In this document: positions 1 to 8,112 of the stretch, piece by piece | Layout: each line of letters opens with the position of its first letter | How positions within the stretch are numbered: the stretch's first letter is position 1 | Source of the DNA: Achromobacter pestifer | GTDB taxonomy: Bacteria; Pseudomonadota; Gammaproteobacteria; Burkholderiales; Burkholderiaceae_B | Direction: 5' to 3' | Assembly (NCBI RefSeq): GCF_902859625.1 | Contig: NZ_CADIJX010000003.1 | Location: forward strand, 248,001 to 312,000 | Length of the DNA: 64,000 nucleotides | Position numbers and translations under genes: made by a program | The notes under the pieces: model-generated | The model's input: the letters and a program-made list of their open reading frames with translations, nothing else | Database searches by the model: none | Told to the model about the DNA's origin: nothing

Positions 1-2766
1 CTCGACGCCGGCGAACTTCTCGATAAGATGGCGAGCCAATGCACGGCTCGAAGTAGTAATGACAAGATTGAGGAAGTGGCTGCTCTCAAGTACCGTCGCC
101 CGCAAGATATCGAGTAGCCCGACACGATTGAGATCGTCGAGGTGTGTGATTGGCTCATCAAGAAAGAATGTACCCCCGAGACTACGCGCCCGCGCTAGGA
201 ACAACGCGAGCGCCAAGTCCTGCCGCTGTCCTTGGCTGAAATCCTTGCCAGGGTCGAGTTGCTGACCTCCGGCATCAGCCAGCCAGTGAAGGAAGTCGCG
301 GTCATCACCGAGGTTGATACGATCGAAAACGCGATTGGCGTGCATGCGTGCAAAAAGCGGATTGACGACACGACTGAGATCCTCCACCCGCTTCCGACTC
401 ATTGTCGTATAGGCATCGTAGAAGACCGCCCGTGCGCGTTTGGACGCGGCGATCTGGTCGCTCATTCTCTTCTGCCGATCAAGCGATGGCTGGAGTGCTT
501 GGCGCAGATCCCTGAGTCTCGCTCGCCGGGATTCGGCCGACCATGCTGACCGCGCAGCCTCGATGTGACCCTCGGCGCGCAGTAGCCGTTGTGCTTCGGC
601 CGCAAGATGCGTCTTGAGCGCAGATAGTTCGGCGTCCGTCCGGTCAACTCCTGGAGCGGCCTCTTCCCAGGCCGCGCGCAAAGCAGCGAGATCCGCCGAA
701 TTCTGCTGCAGGGCTTGGCGGCACTCGCGCAGATTTTGTTGCGTGGAAGCGTAGCTTGCACGCAGTTGGTCGCGCTCCTTTATCGTATCCTCGATGTCTT
801 TCGCCAGTCCAGCAAGCCGGAGCTGAATAGCGCGGTCATGTTCCGAGAAAGTCTTATCGAGCTGATCGAGCAAGTCTGAGACCTGCACCTCTGGCGCAAG
901 AAGTTGGTCTGACCCGCCTAGAAGTGTGGTGGAAAGGCGGTCGCAATCGGCAAGGAACTCTGCGAGGGCATCGGCAACATCAATACGTAGGCGCGCGACC
1001 CTCGCCATCTCTGGGGTAGCACCTTCAGCGAAACCGAGTCGCTCGCTCTCGCGACGTCGTGCCTCGGCGGCAGCAAGCAGGCTTGCGCGCTCCTTTTCCA
1101 GCACATTAATCTGGTTCTTAGCGGCAAGCGCTGCGTCCAACCGCTCGCGCGCAACCCGCGCAGCATCCGAGGCAACTGCTGCCGCTGTGCGCGCCACTTC
1201 AATGAACTCCGGTGCGGCCGAGAGCGTGGCGGAGATAGCAGAGCGCAGTTGCGCGGCGTCGCCCCAGTCATGCGAACATGTCGGACATTTTGCGGCATCG
1301 ACGCCGTGGTCGTGTGCGAGGAGCGCGCGCGCAGCTGCTTGCAGACGTGCCACCGGATCGGCCGTAGCATCAAGGAGAGTCGACGCGGCTCGCGCACGGA
1401 CATCAGCCCCTGCGACGTCGCTTCGCAAGGTCGCGAGTTCTTCCTCAGTTGCCTCTCCCGTACGGGTTGCCGCTATCTCCGCATCAAGCAAGCGCTCGCG
1501 CTGAATTTGATCGGCAGCATTACCGATCGCCGTCTCAAGGGCAACCAAGTCTCCGCGCCGCTGCGCGCGCGCGTCGGTGTTCCACTGGCTCTCGGGATAG
1601 AGATCCGAAAGTGCGCCGAGTGTCTGTGGACGCCCGTCCAGCGCACCCGTATCGAGAAGCGTGGCCAGAAGGACAGCGCTCAGGTGCGATAGCCGATCTT
1701 TGGCTGCAGCGAGTGCGCGGGCTGCGTCGCTCGTCACAGCACGCTGTGAGCTGCGCTCGGCGACGCTAGCCGCTGCGTTCCTGCTCTTCTCTTCGACTTC
1801 CGCAAGCGATCGCGATAGCCGTGCTTCGAGCGCAGTGCCTTCGTTCACCGCCAGTTCCAAGGTGGAATACATGCTCCACTGAGCTTCTACTCGCTGAGCA
1901 CCGAATGTACGTGCATCCACCGCGTGACGCTGGCGGCCGTGAACGGCGGCTAATGCTCCGAGCACATCGTCGAAACTCGATTGCTCCAGGGCTTGATGTA
2001 GTTCATCCGTCGCAAGGAGTTCTGCGGCGGCATTTGCCTCGGAACGCGCAGAGGTTGTGCTTGGCGGATCGGCCGCCTCTGCGCCAGCCATAGACTGTTC
2101 CAGGGCATCCGCTTCGGCAGATTGCCGCTCGACGAGTGAGTTTAGTGCGCGAAGCCGAGATGAGAGTTCATTCGCAAACTTCTCGCACTGGCGCTCCGCG
2201 TCGAGAAGATGGCGAATGCCCAGCAGGTCGGCGAAGACCTGGGTTCGTCGCTCGATCGTTTCATCGTCGGTATCAATTAGAGCGGCGAGCGCCTCTGCGC
2301 TTAGAAACCGCGTCCCCTTGAGCCAGCGCTGACGCAAATTGATTGCTGTCAGATGATGTGCCTCGTCCGCTGCGGCCGCGGGCGCAAGTAGAGCTAGTAG
2401 TTCGTGTGGGCGGTACGCGGTCGCGTTCGCTCGATCACTCCCGAAGGTCGCCGGCGATTGCACGCCCTCCGCCACTCGTCTGACGAAACGCCTTTGACCG
2501 CCAATAACTATGTCGGCGCTTGTGGCAGGGCTATCAGTCTCCTTCGCAAACTTGGAGCGGAGCACTGTCGCGTCGAAGCCCTTGCCTTCTTTCAACCGCT
2601 CGACCTGGCCGGTCAAAAGCCATTCGGTGGCCTCGCACATTGTCGTCTTGCCGGTTCCGTTTGGCGCGAACACCAGCGTTAGCGGCGCGCTGAAGTCGAA
2701 CAGCGTCGTTTCGTTGATCCCACGAAAGTGGGCGACACTTAAAGAAGAAAGACGAATGCCTCGCAT
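1..2766 (-). CDS. Rad50/SMC-like AAA ATPase, Lamassu LmuB-like (partial, C-terminus off the edge)
   Basis: About 922 residues are visible and the frame is still open at base 1. Walker A (APNGTGKTT) lies near residues 34-42. Long Ala/Glu/Arg-rich coiled-coil-like stretches follow, broken by a zinc-hook CPTC near residue 493. The ABC signature SQGQRQDL (near 845) and Walker B FFLDEP (near 867) come next, so little is missing. This is the layout of Rad50/RecN-type ATPases that tether and sense DNA ends. The ATG overlaps the stop of the preceding gene as TGATG, showing translational coupling. The context (effector, ~200-residue protein, SMC ATPase) matches the Lamassu / ABC three-component defence family, where this subunit is the DNA sensor. 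The ATPase class is certain; the Lamassu assignment is inference from gene order. Confidence 0.85.
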   Translation of the reverse strand, partial: MRGIRLSSLSVAHFRGINETTLFDFSAPLTLVFAPNGTGKTTMCEATEWLLTGQVERLKEGKGFDATVLRSKFAKETDSPATSADIVIGGQRRFVRRVAEGVQSPATFGSDRANATAYRPHELLALLAPAAAADEAHHLTAINLRQRWLKGTRFLSAEALAALIDTDDETIERRTQVFADLLGIRHLLDAERQCEKFANELSSRLRALNSLVERQSAEADALEQSMAGAEAADPPSTTSARSEANAAAELLATDELHQALEQSSFDDVLGALAAVHGRQRHAVDARTFGAQRVEAQWSMYSTLELAVNEGTALEARLSRSLAEVEEKSRNAAASVAERSSQRAVTSDAARALAAAKDRLSHLSAVLLATLLDTGALDGRPQTLGALSDLYPESQWNTDARAQRRGDLVALETAIGNAADQIQRERLLDAEIAATRTGEATEEELATLRSDVAGADVRARAASTLLDATADPVARLQAAARALLAHDHGVDAAKCPTCSHDWGDAAQLRSAISATLSAAPEFIEVARTAAAVASDAARVARERLDAALAAKNQINVLEKERASLLAAAEARRRESERLGFAEGATPEMARVARLRIDVADALAEFLADCDRLSTTLLGGSDQLLAPEVQVSDLLDQLDKTFSEHDRAIQLRLAGLAKDIEDTIKERDQLRASYASTQQNLRECRQALQQNSADLAALRAAWEEAAPGVDRTDAELSALKTHLAAEAQRLLRAEGHIEAARSAWSAESRRARLRDLRQALQPSLDRQKRMSDQIAASKRARAVFYDAYTTMSRKRVEDLSRVVNPLFARMHANRVFDRINLGDDRDFLHWLADAGGQQLDPGKDFSQGQRQDLALALFLARARSLGGTFFLDEPITHLDDLNRVGLLDILRATVLESSHFLNLVITTSSRALARHLIEKFAGVE

Positions 2767-3365
2767 CAGGTGGCTTCCTCGTGACGCAAGATCGCTTCAG
2801 AGACCCCAATGGAAGCGAGTTCGGTCCATAGAGCCTGGGCCTCGGTATCGAGGTCCGGCCATCGCAGTTCCGGTCCAGGTGCTGCCGCCGCATCAGGCAA
2901 TCCCAAGACAGTAACGTCGGCGACACGGCGCCATCGGCCAGCCTCGTGGTCTACATCGTTCGCCGAGGATGGCCAAATCAAATGCTTGCGGCAAACCTGC
3001 GCCGAAAGCTCCAGGCGTCGAATATCTTCCAAGGCCTGTGGGTCAGGGGCTTGCGGAAGTGCTAGCACGAGATAGCCATCGATCGGACGGCCGCGCATGC
3101 TGCGTTCGCTTTGAACGAGAAGCTCGTCGAACCACGCTTGGCCGACAGCCGCTGCTTGGTCCACGGACGTTGACTCGCTTGCCCCGCAGGGCCAGAGCAG
3201 GAGGCGCGCGTAAGAGGAGAACCACAACGTCGTCCCTTCGGGCGGCTGGAGTGCTGTAGCCGGGCGCGGGAGATCCTCTGCCCGCACGAGGCCAACCTTC
3301 GTGCAGAGTTCGTCGAGCTGCTCGCGCGCGGTGGATAGACCTACAGGGTCGATGCCGTCCGTCAT
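2766..3365 (-). CDS. Lamassu LmuC / ABC-3C middle-component-like protein
   Basis: A 199-residue protein with no catalytic motif I can recognise, rich in Leu, Ala and Asp. It starts at an ATG that overlaps the stop of the upstream effector gene (TGATG) and ends overlapping the ATPase start the same way, so all three products are probably made in fixed ratio. In ABC three-component systems the middle gene is a small bridging protein of about this size between the SMC-like ATPase and the effector. Position and length are the main support; I see no diagnostic sequence signature. A TTG three bases upstream is a less likely start. Confidence 0.6.
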   Translation of the reverse strand: MTDGIDPVGLSTAREQLDELCTKVGLVRAEDLPRPATALQPPEGTTLWFSSYARLLLWPCGASESTSVDQAAAVGQAWFDELLVQSERSMRGRPIDGYLVLALPQAPDPQALEDIRRLELSAQVCRKHLIWPSSANDVDHEAGRWRRVADVTVLGLPDAAAAPGPELRWPDLDTEAQALWTELASIGVSEAILRHEEAT

Positions 3366-5218
3366 CAATTCCCCTCCGAGAAGAAGGTGCCGATATGATT
3401 AAGCAGCGTGGTGACGCGCTGATTGTCCTCGGTGGCGTCATAGTCAGCATAGACTGACGCGACGTGTGAAAGGCTGAGGCCCGCCACGCGCCGCATACCT
3501 TTGGCGGTTGTGATGTCGCCAGCGACAGGTGAGAGCGATCCGGTGGCAAAAAGCTCTGTGCTGACGGCAGGTGCGACGCTGATGTCGTCGCGCCGATCCA
3601 CGTCAATCTCGCCATCAGCGAGATCGCCCATCCGTGTAGATCCAAACACCACGAGGTAGGGATGCATTCCACCTTCAAGCCGCCATGCGGAAAGATGACG
3701 TTGCAGAGCCCGCGGCGATTCGCTGGGAGAGCGCCACACAAGAAGGTGAAGATCCTGCGCGTCGATACGCAATTGTCCAGCCATACCAGGACTAAGTTGC
3801 CACCCGATTCCATCAATCGACTTCAGCGTCGCGAGCGCATGGAGCCCCGCCTTGAGCGCACTAGTTACTTCAGCGTCATCAAGTGCATCGGGATCCATTG
3901 GCTTAGCAGGTCGGATTCCGTCCAGGGTGGATTGGAGTATGGACGCCGGATCGGGCGGGGCGCCGCATCGTAGTTGCTCATCAACTTCTCGAACGCCAAT
4001 GGTTAATCGTGGCGCACAGCCGGGGCCGGGGGGATGCCGGCGTAGAAATCGCGCAATCTCGCAGGCAGCAGCGACTGGCGCGGTCGCGATGGGCGCCACA
4101 ATGCCATCGGCATGGATCGCGCAGGCCATATTGCCACGCCAGATAAAGTTCCCATTAACAGGGTTGTACGGCGCCCAAGCGACTATCCCTGCAGTAACCG
4201 ATGGATGCGTCTGGCGCACAACTGCACCGGCAACACCTTGAGCGTTGAGCGCACGCGCTGCAGGCAGATTTGCTTGCCCCCGCGTCATTGCGCCATAGGG
4301 GGCGAACACACCGCTCAGACTGCGCCACCGGTCATGGCTCTCGTTCGCCACCGGCTCATCGTGCGCTACATTGCAGAGTGCGACGACGCCCGATCGTCCG
4401 GCCAACACGACGTTGAGTAGCGAGTCGATCGCAACCGCCCAATTTTGATTGAAGCCGGTCTGCAGAAGCGATCCCACGACGAGTGTCGGCCGGTCGTTGG
4501 AGAGATTCATCAGCATACTCTGGAGACGTGCTTGCGGCGATGCTGGATTCTGTGCGGCTGGCTGCACCAGGTCGGCGCAGATCAGCGGCAACAGATCGAG
4601 ATCGTCGAACCGCAGATGAAGTAGCGTCGCGCCGGTTTGTATATCTGGGATTGCGACTGCCTCGAATGCCTGTTGAAGGACATTTTTCAGGTATGCGATG
4701 CAGTGCGTGGAGCCGTTGGGCTCGTGAACCCAGCACCACCCCCCGTTTACCCGCATGGCGCCGCTAATGGGATGCTGGTGCTGTCGCCACGACAAGTGGC
4801 GCACGGTGCCTACTGGATCATCACTGATATGCCAATCGAGCACCGTCTGACCGATCGAGGCTCCGAAGCCGGTCAACAGTACGAGGGGCCGATTGGCCGC
4901 CCGTACGATTGCATCGACCTCTGCCCAGTCATTGGAGCCAAGGGCATATTCAGGAGCGACCACAAGGACTGGCCCACCACCCGGCATTAACTGCTGTAGC
5001 ACTGGCTGCGGGTGTTGTGGGCCTCCGACAAGCAAATCGCGCAACACCTTCACGGCGACCGGTCGGGTCGCATCATGCAATGCACCGTCGACCGTCTCAG
5101 AAAGCTGAAGAAGGCAGACGTTGAGCCCAGCTCCCGCGCGAAGCGCGTACTCGACATCGACCCGAGTGTGGCCATCAGCGAACTGGAAATTGAGGTTGGG
5201 CACGTTGTGGAGCAGCAT
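3365..5218 (-). CDS. Nitrilase-fold (carbon-nitrogen hydrolase) domain protein, probable Lamassu effector
   Basis: 617 residues. The N-terminal half has the nitrilase-superfamily landmarks in the right order: Glu90 in VVAPEYALG, Lys178 in AYLKN, a second Glu at 186, and the nucleophile Cys214 in PLICADL. The C-terminal ~250 residues have no motif I recognise and may bind the partner subunits. Nitrilase-family enzymes hydrolyse amides or nitriles. Lamassu systems are classed by the effector in this position, and amidase-type effectors are one class. Being the first gene of a TGATG-coupled operon with an SMC-like ATPase fits that role. The substrate cannot be predicted. The start is the first in-frame ATG; no strong ribosome site is obvious. 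Confidence 0.7.
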   Translation of the reverse strand: MLLHNVPNLNFQFADGHTRVDVEYALRAGAGLNVCLLQLSETVDGALHDATRPVAVKVLRDLLVGGPQHPQPVLQQLMPGGGPVLVVAPEYALGSNDWAEVDAIVRAANRPLVLLTGFGASIGQTVLDWHISDDPVGTVRHLSWRQHQHPISGAMRVNGGWCWVHEPNGSTHCIAYLKNVLQQAFEAVAIPDIQTGATLLHLRFDDLDLLPLICADLVQPAAQNPASPQARLQSMLMNLSNDRPTLVVGSLLQTGFNQNWAVAIDSLLNVVLAGRSGVVALCNVAHDEPVANESHDRWRSLSGVFAPYGAMTRGQANLPAARALNAQGVAGAVVRQTHPSVTAGIVAWAPYNPVNGNFIWRGNMACAIHADGIVAPIATAPVAAACEIARFLRRHPPGPGCAPRLTIGVREVDEQLRCGAPPDPASILQSTLDGIRPAKPMDPDALDDAEVTSALKAGLHALATLKSIDGIGWQLSPGMAGQLRIDAQDLHLLVWRSPSESPRALQRHLSAWRLEGGMHPYLVVFGSTRMGDLADGEIDVDRRDDISVAPAVSTELFATGSLSPVAGDITTAKGMRRVAGLSLSHVASVYADYDATEDNQRVTTLLNHIGTFFSEGN

Positions 5219-5390
5219 CCATGGTGGTTACACAAGGATACTCGGAGCTAAGCATCAAGGGCTACATCTATCGAATCGCTCTCCATGCGGCGCATGGTGG
5301 CCTACTCGGTGCCAACGCCACCCAGGTGCTCTTTTGTGGCCGCGATCAAGGCTGCGGCGCTGCAGTTCAACGCTTTGGCAAGCCGCAGTA

Positions 5391-5700
5391 TCAAGGCAAG
5401 GTTAGGCATGTATGCGTTGAATTTGCGAGAGTACTGTTGCGTCCCTCCTTGAGTTCCAGCTTGCGCTGGGCCAGCCACCGGAGGTAGACGGCCTTGAAGC
5501 TGTTTTCATCCGCCAAGCGCACGGCCTGACGCTTGCGCTTGCGAGCGACCTTGGGATTGATCCCCTTGGCCAGCAGCGCATGGGCCTCGTCGCGTTCCTC
5601 GCGGGCCTCGCGAAGGCCGACCGCAGGGTAAGTGCCGAGGGACATGAGTTTCTGTTTGGCCGCCCAGTAGTAGCGGAAGTGTCGGGACTTGCCAGATGAG
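5391..5700 (-). pseudogene. Tyrosine integrase remnant (N-terminal arm-binding / DUF4102 segment)
   Basis: A fragment of about 100 codons resembles the N-terminal part of phage/ICE integrases: RHFRYYW, then KQKLMSLGTYPAVGL, REAREERDEAHALLAKGI and KRKRQAV. It has no start codon of its own before the homologous part begins. It runs out after KEGRNSTL into an unrelated tail, so the catalytic R-H-R-Y domain is absent. It is a scar of an earlier integration event and marks a junction between the Lamassu-like operon and the mutagenesis cassette. Confidence 0.75.
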
Positions 5701-5954
5701 TCAGGTGATTCATGGTGTGCCCGTCAACCTCGCCTCCCAGCAACAATCCGGTGCCGGCCGCGTCCGTAAAAATGAACTTAAAAGTCCCGGCTGTGGCTGG
5801 ATTCCAGTGGGCATCGCTGGAACGAAAAAAGGGGGCAAAAGCCCATTTGTTCAATAAATTACAGACGTCGGTGGACTTCTGTAGATCCGAATCTGGAGCG
5901 GGTAACGACGCGCAAACGCCACGATATGCAAGGTTACAGATCGGCCGGGAGCAA

Positions 5955-5974
5955 TACTGTATATTTATCCAGTA
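5955..5974 (+). promoter_or_regulatory. LexA (SOS) box upstream of imuA
   Basis: The sequence TACTGTATATTTATCCAGTA contains CTG-N10-CAG with an AT-rich centre, matching the gamma/betaproteobacterial LexA consensus (CTGTATATATATACAG). It lies 26 bases before the imuA ATG, where bound repressor would block transcription. Damage-inducible control of imuA-imuB-dnaE2 is the rule for this cassette. Confidence 0.85.
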
Positions 5975-5999
5975 TTCATGTTCCTGAACGCGGGTCACC

Positions 6000-6713
6000 A
6001 TGGCCGAAGCCATCTTGCTATCTCCCGAACAAATCCATCCCGCGCTTTGGCGGGCCTCCCAGTTGTCCCGCACGCCAGGTCGCTACCTGGCGACGGGATA
6101 CCCTGAACTCTCTGCCCAATTGCCGGGCGGCGGCTGGCCGCGCGGTCAACTGATCGACGTGCTCGTCCAGCAGCCCGGCGTGGGCGAAATGCGCCTGCTC
6201 CAGGCTGCGCTCGCCGATACTGATGCGAGGCCGATCATGTTGATTCAACCGCCGCACCCGCCGCAGGCGAGCGCCTGGGCGGCCTGGGGCAGTGATCCCG
6301 GCCGACTGCTGTGGGTGCGTGCGGCGCGCGGCGCCGACGCGCTGTGGGCCGCCGAACAGGCGGTGCGCAGCGCCGCCTTTGCGGCGGTCGTCCTGTGGCA
6401 GGATGTCGCGCGCGGCGCAACGCTGCGCCGTCTGCAGTTGGCTGCTCAGCAGAGCGATGCCTTGTTCGTGCTGATGCGGCCGTTGGCAGCCGCCAGTCAG
6501 GCCTCAGCCGCGCCGCTGCGTGTGGCGCTTCGCCCGGTCCCCGCCGCTGTGTCCGTGGACATCCTCAAACGCAGAGGTCTGCTCTGCGACCGTCCAATCC
6601 TGGTTCCGCTATACCCGCAGCGCCGTCTTTCCGAGAAACATCATGCGAGTATGGATGGCCGTGCGGTTGACGCACGCGAGCCTGGACACGCTGTTTCCAC
6701 GCTGGCGAACTGA
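6000..6713 (+). CDS. imuA: ImuA, translesion synthesis accessory protein
   Basis: A 237-residue ImuA-family protein (distantly RecA/SulA-like). The N-terminus contains the family pattern HPALWRASQL and PGGGWPRGQLIDVL. It works with ImuB and DnaE2 in damage-induced mutagenic bypass. The gene is first in the cassette, directly behind a LexA box, and its 3' end overlaps the start of imuB by about 70 bases in another frame. Length is normal for the family. The ATG at 6000 is the first after the LexA box. Confidence 0.88.
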   Translation: MAEAILLSPEQIHPALWRASQLSRTPGRYLATGYPELSAQLPGGGWPRGQLIDVLVQQPGVGEMRLLQAALADTDARPIMLIQPPHPPQASAWAAWGSDPGRLLWVRAARGADALWAAEQAVRSAAFAAVVLWQDVARGATLRRLQLAAQQSDALFVLMRPLAAASQASAAPLRVALRPVPAAVSVDILKRRGLLCDRPILVPLYPQRRLSEKHHASMDGRAVDAREPGHAVSTLAN

Positions 6714-8106
6714 AGCGGTCGTCATCCTGGAGCGCGGCCAGGTCCGCGCCTGTTCGCCCCTGGCCGAGCAGGCCGGCGTGCGCGTGGGCCTGCGCGCCAG
6801 CGGCGTCAATGTTCTGTGCCCGACCGCCGCGCTGATCGAGTACGACCCGCATGCTCAGGCACGTGCGCGCGACGACGCCGCGCTCGCCCTGTTGCAGTAC
6901 ACGCCGGAGGTGGCACTTGCAGACGCGGATACCGTGCTGCTGGATGTCACCGCCAGCCTGAGCCTGTTTCGCGGCATTCGGGCGCTATGTCGTCGGGTTG
7001 GCGCGACCGTGCAAGGCCTGGGCCTGAGCGCGCGCCTGAGCGTGGCGCCCACGGCCGGCGGCGCCTGGCTGCTCGCCACCGCATCCGGTGCACGGCGGCG
7101 GCGGACGCTGAAATTCTTCACCCTGGCCAAGCGGCTCGACGCCTTGCCCTGCATCAGCATGCCGGCTGCGGCCCGGCATCTGGACTGGCTGACGGGCATC
7201 GGCTGCGACACACTGGCCGGTCTGCGCCGTCTGCCACGCGCAGCGCTGCAGCGCCGCACGCATACGCAACTGCTGCGCGAACTCGATGCAGCTTACGGCG
7301 AGGCACCAGAGTTGCACGCCTGGGTGGTCGCGCCGCCCGTCTTCGCCGGGCGCATCGAGTTGCAGGAGCGCATCGAACACGCGCAAGGGGTGCTGTTCAT
7401 AGGCCGGCGCCTGGTCGAGCTGCTGTGCGGCTGGCTCGTCGCCCACCACCAGGCGGCGACCCGCATCGTGCTGTCGATCGAACATGAGCGCGGGCGGCAT
7501 GCGTGCGCACCCACCGACCTTGATATCCGGCTGGCTGAGCCGAGCTGGACGCCGGCGCGCATGATGCCGCTGCTCACCGAACGGCTGGGAAGGCTGAGCT
7601 TGCCCCAGCCGGCCATCGCGGTGGTCCTGCAGGCGGCCGATCTGCAAACGATGGCGCCCGCGCCAACTGACCTGTTTCCCGAGCCGGGCGCGAGCGCCAG
7701 CGACCGGGCGCACGTTCTGGCGCTCCTCGTCGCGCGTCTGGGGCGCGAGAACGTCTTGCAGGCGAGTCCCGTCGCCGACCATCGGCCCGAGGTCGCGAAT
7801 CGGTGGGTGCCCATCGACGAGACGGCGGCGCCGGCGCGCTACGCGCAAGGGGCGACGCGCCCCTGCTGGTTGCTGCAGACGCCGATCGCGCTGATCACGC
7901 GTGATCATCGTCCGTTCTACGGTGCGCCACTGCGTATCGTCCAGGGGCCCGAACGCATCGAAGACGGCTGGTGGATCGGCCTCGCGGGTGGTGGTCTGAC
8001 CGTGCGCGACTACTTCGTGGGCGAGGGACCCGATGGCGCACGCTACTGGCTGTTTCGCGAGCGTGGTACCGCTAGCGGTTGGTTCCTGCATGGGCTGTTC
8101 GGATGA
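6643..8106 (+). CDS. imuB: ImuB, inactive Y-family polymerase-like mutasome hub
   Basis: 487 residues from the ATG encoding MRVWMAVRL, the usual ImuB-like beginning; the frame is open further upstream but that part overlaps imuA. ImuB resembles DinB/UmuC polymerases and is known as a catalytically dead scaffold that binds the beta clamp and DnaE2. The central part (RHLDWLTGIGCDTLAGL) matches the helix-hairpin-helix region. The gene overlaps imuA by 71 bases and ends 6 bases before dnaE2, so it is co-transcribed under LexA. Confidence 0.88.
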   Translation: MRVWMAVRLTHASLDTLFPRWRTEAVVILERGQVRACSPLAEQAGVRVGLRASGVNVLCPTAALIEYDPHAQARARDDAALALLQYTPEVALADADTVLLDVTASLSLFRGIRALCRRVGATVQGLGLSARLSVAPTAGGAWLLATASGARRRRTLKFFTLAKRLDALPCISMPAAARHLDWLTGIGCDTLAGLRRLPRAALQRRTHTQLLRELDAAYGEAPELHAWVVAPPVFAGRIELQERIEHAQGVLFIGRRLVELLCGWLVAHHQAATRIVLSIEHERGRHACAPTDLDIRLAEPSWTPARMMPLLTERLGRLSLPQPAIAVVLQAADLQTMAPAPTDLFPEPGASASDRAHVLALLVARLGRENVLQASPVADHRPEVANRWVPIDETAAPARYAQGATRPCWLLQTPIALITRDHRPFYGAPLRIVQGPERIEDGWWIGLAGGGLTVRDYFVGEGPDGARYWLFRERGTASGWFLHGLFG

Positions 8107-8112
8107 CGCGCC

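Noticed and set aside
918-1403. Open frames on both strands inside the left-edge ATPase region
   Set aside because: The minus-strand frame carrying Walker A, the CPTC hook, signature and Walker B is continuous over the whole stretch; the others are shadows.
5402-6073. 223-codon minus-strand frame overlapping the integrase remnant and the LexA box
   Set aside because: It reads the integrase segment in the wrong frame and covers the imuA control region; no protein-like pattern.
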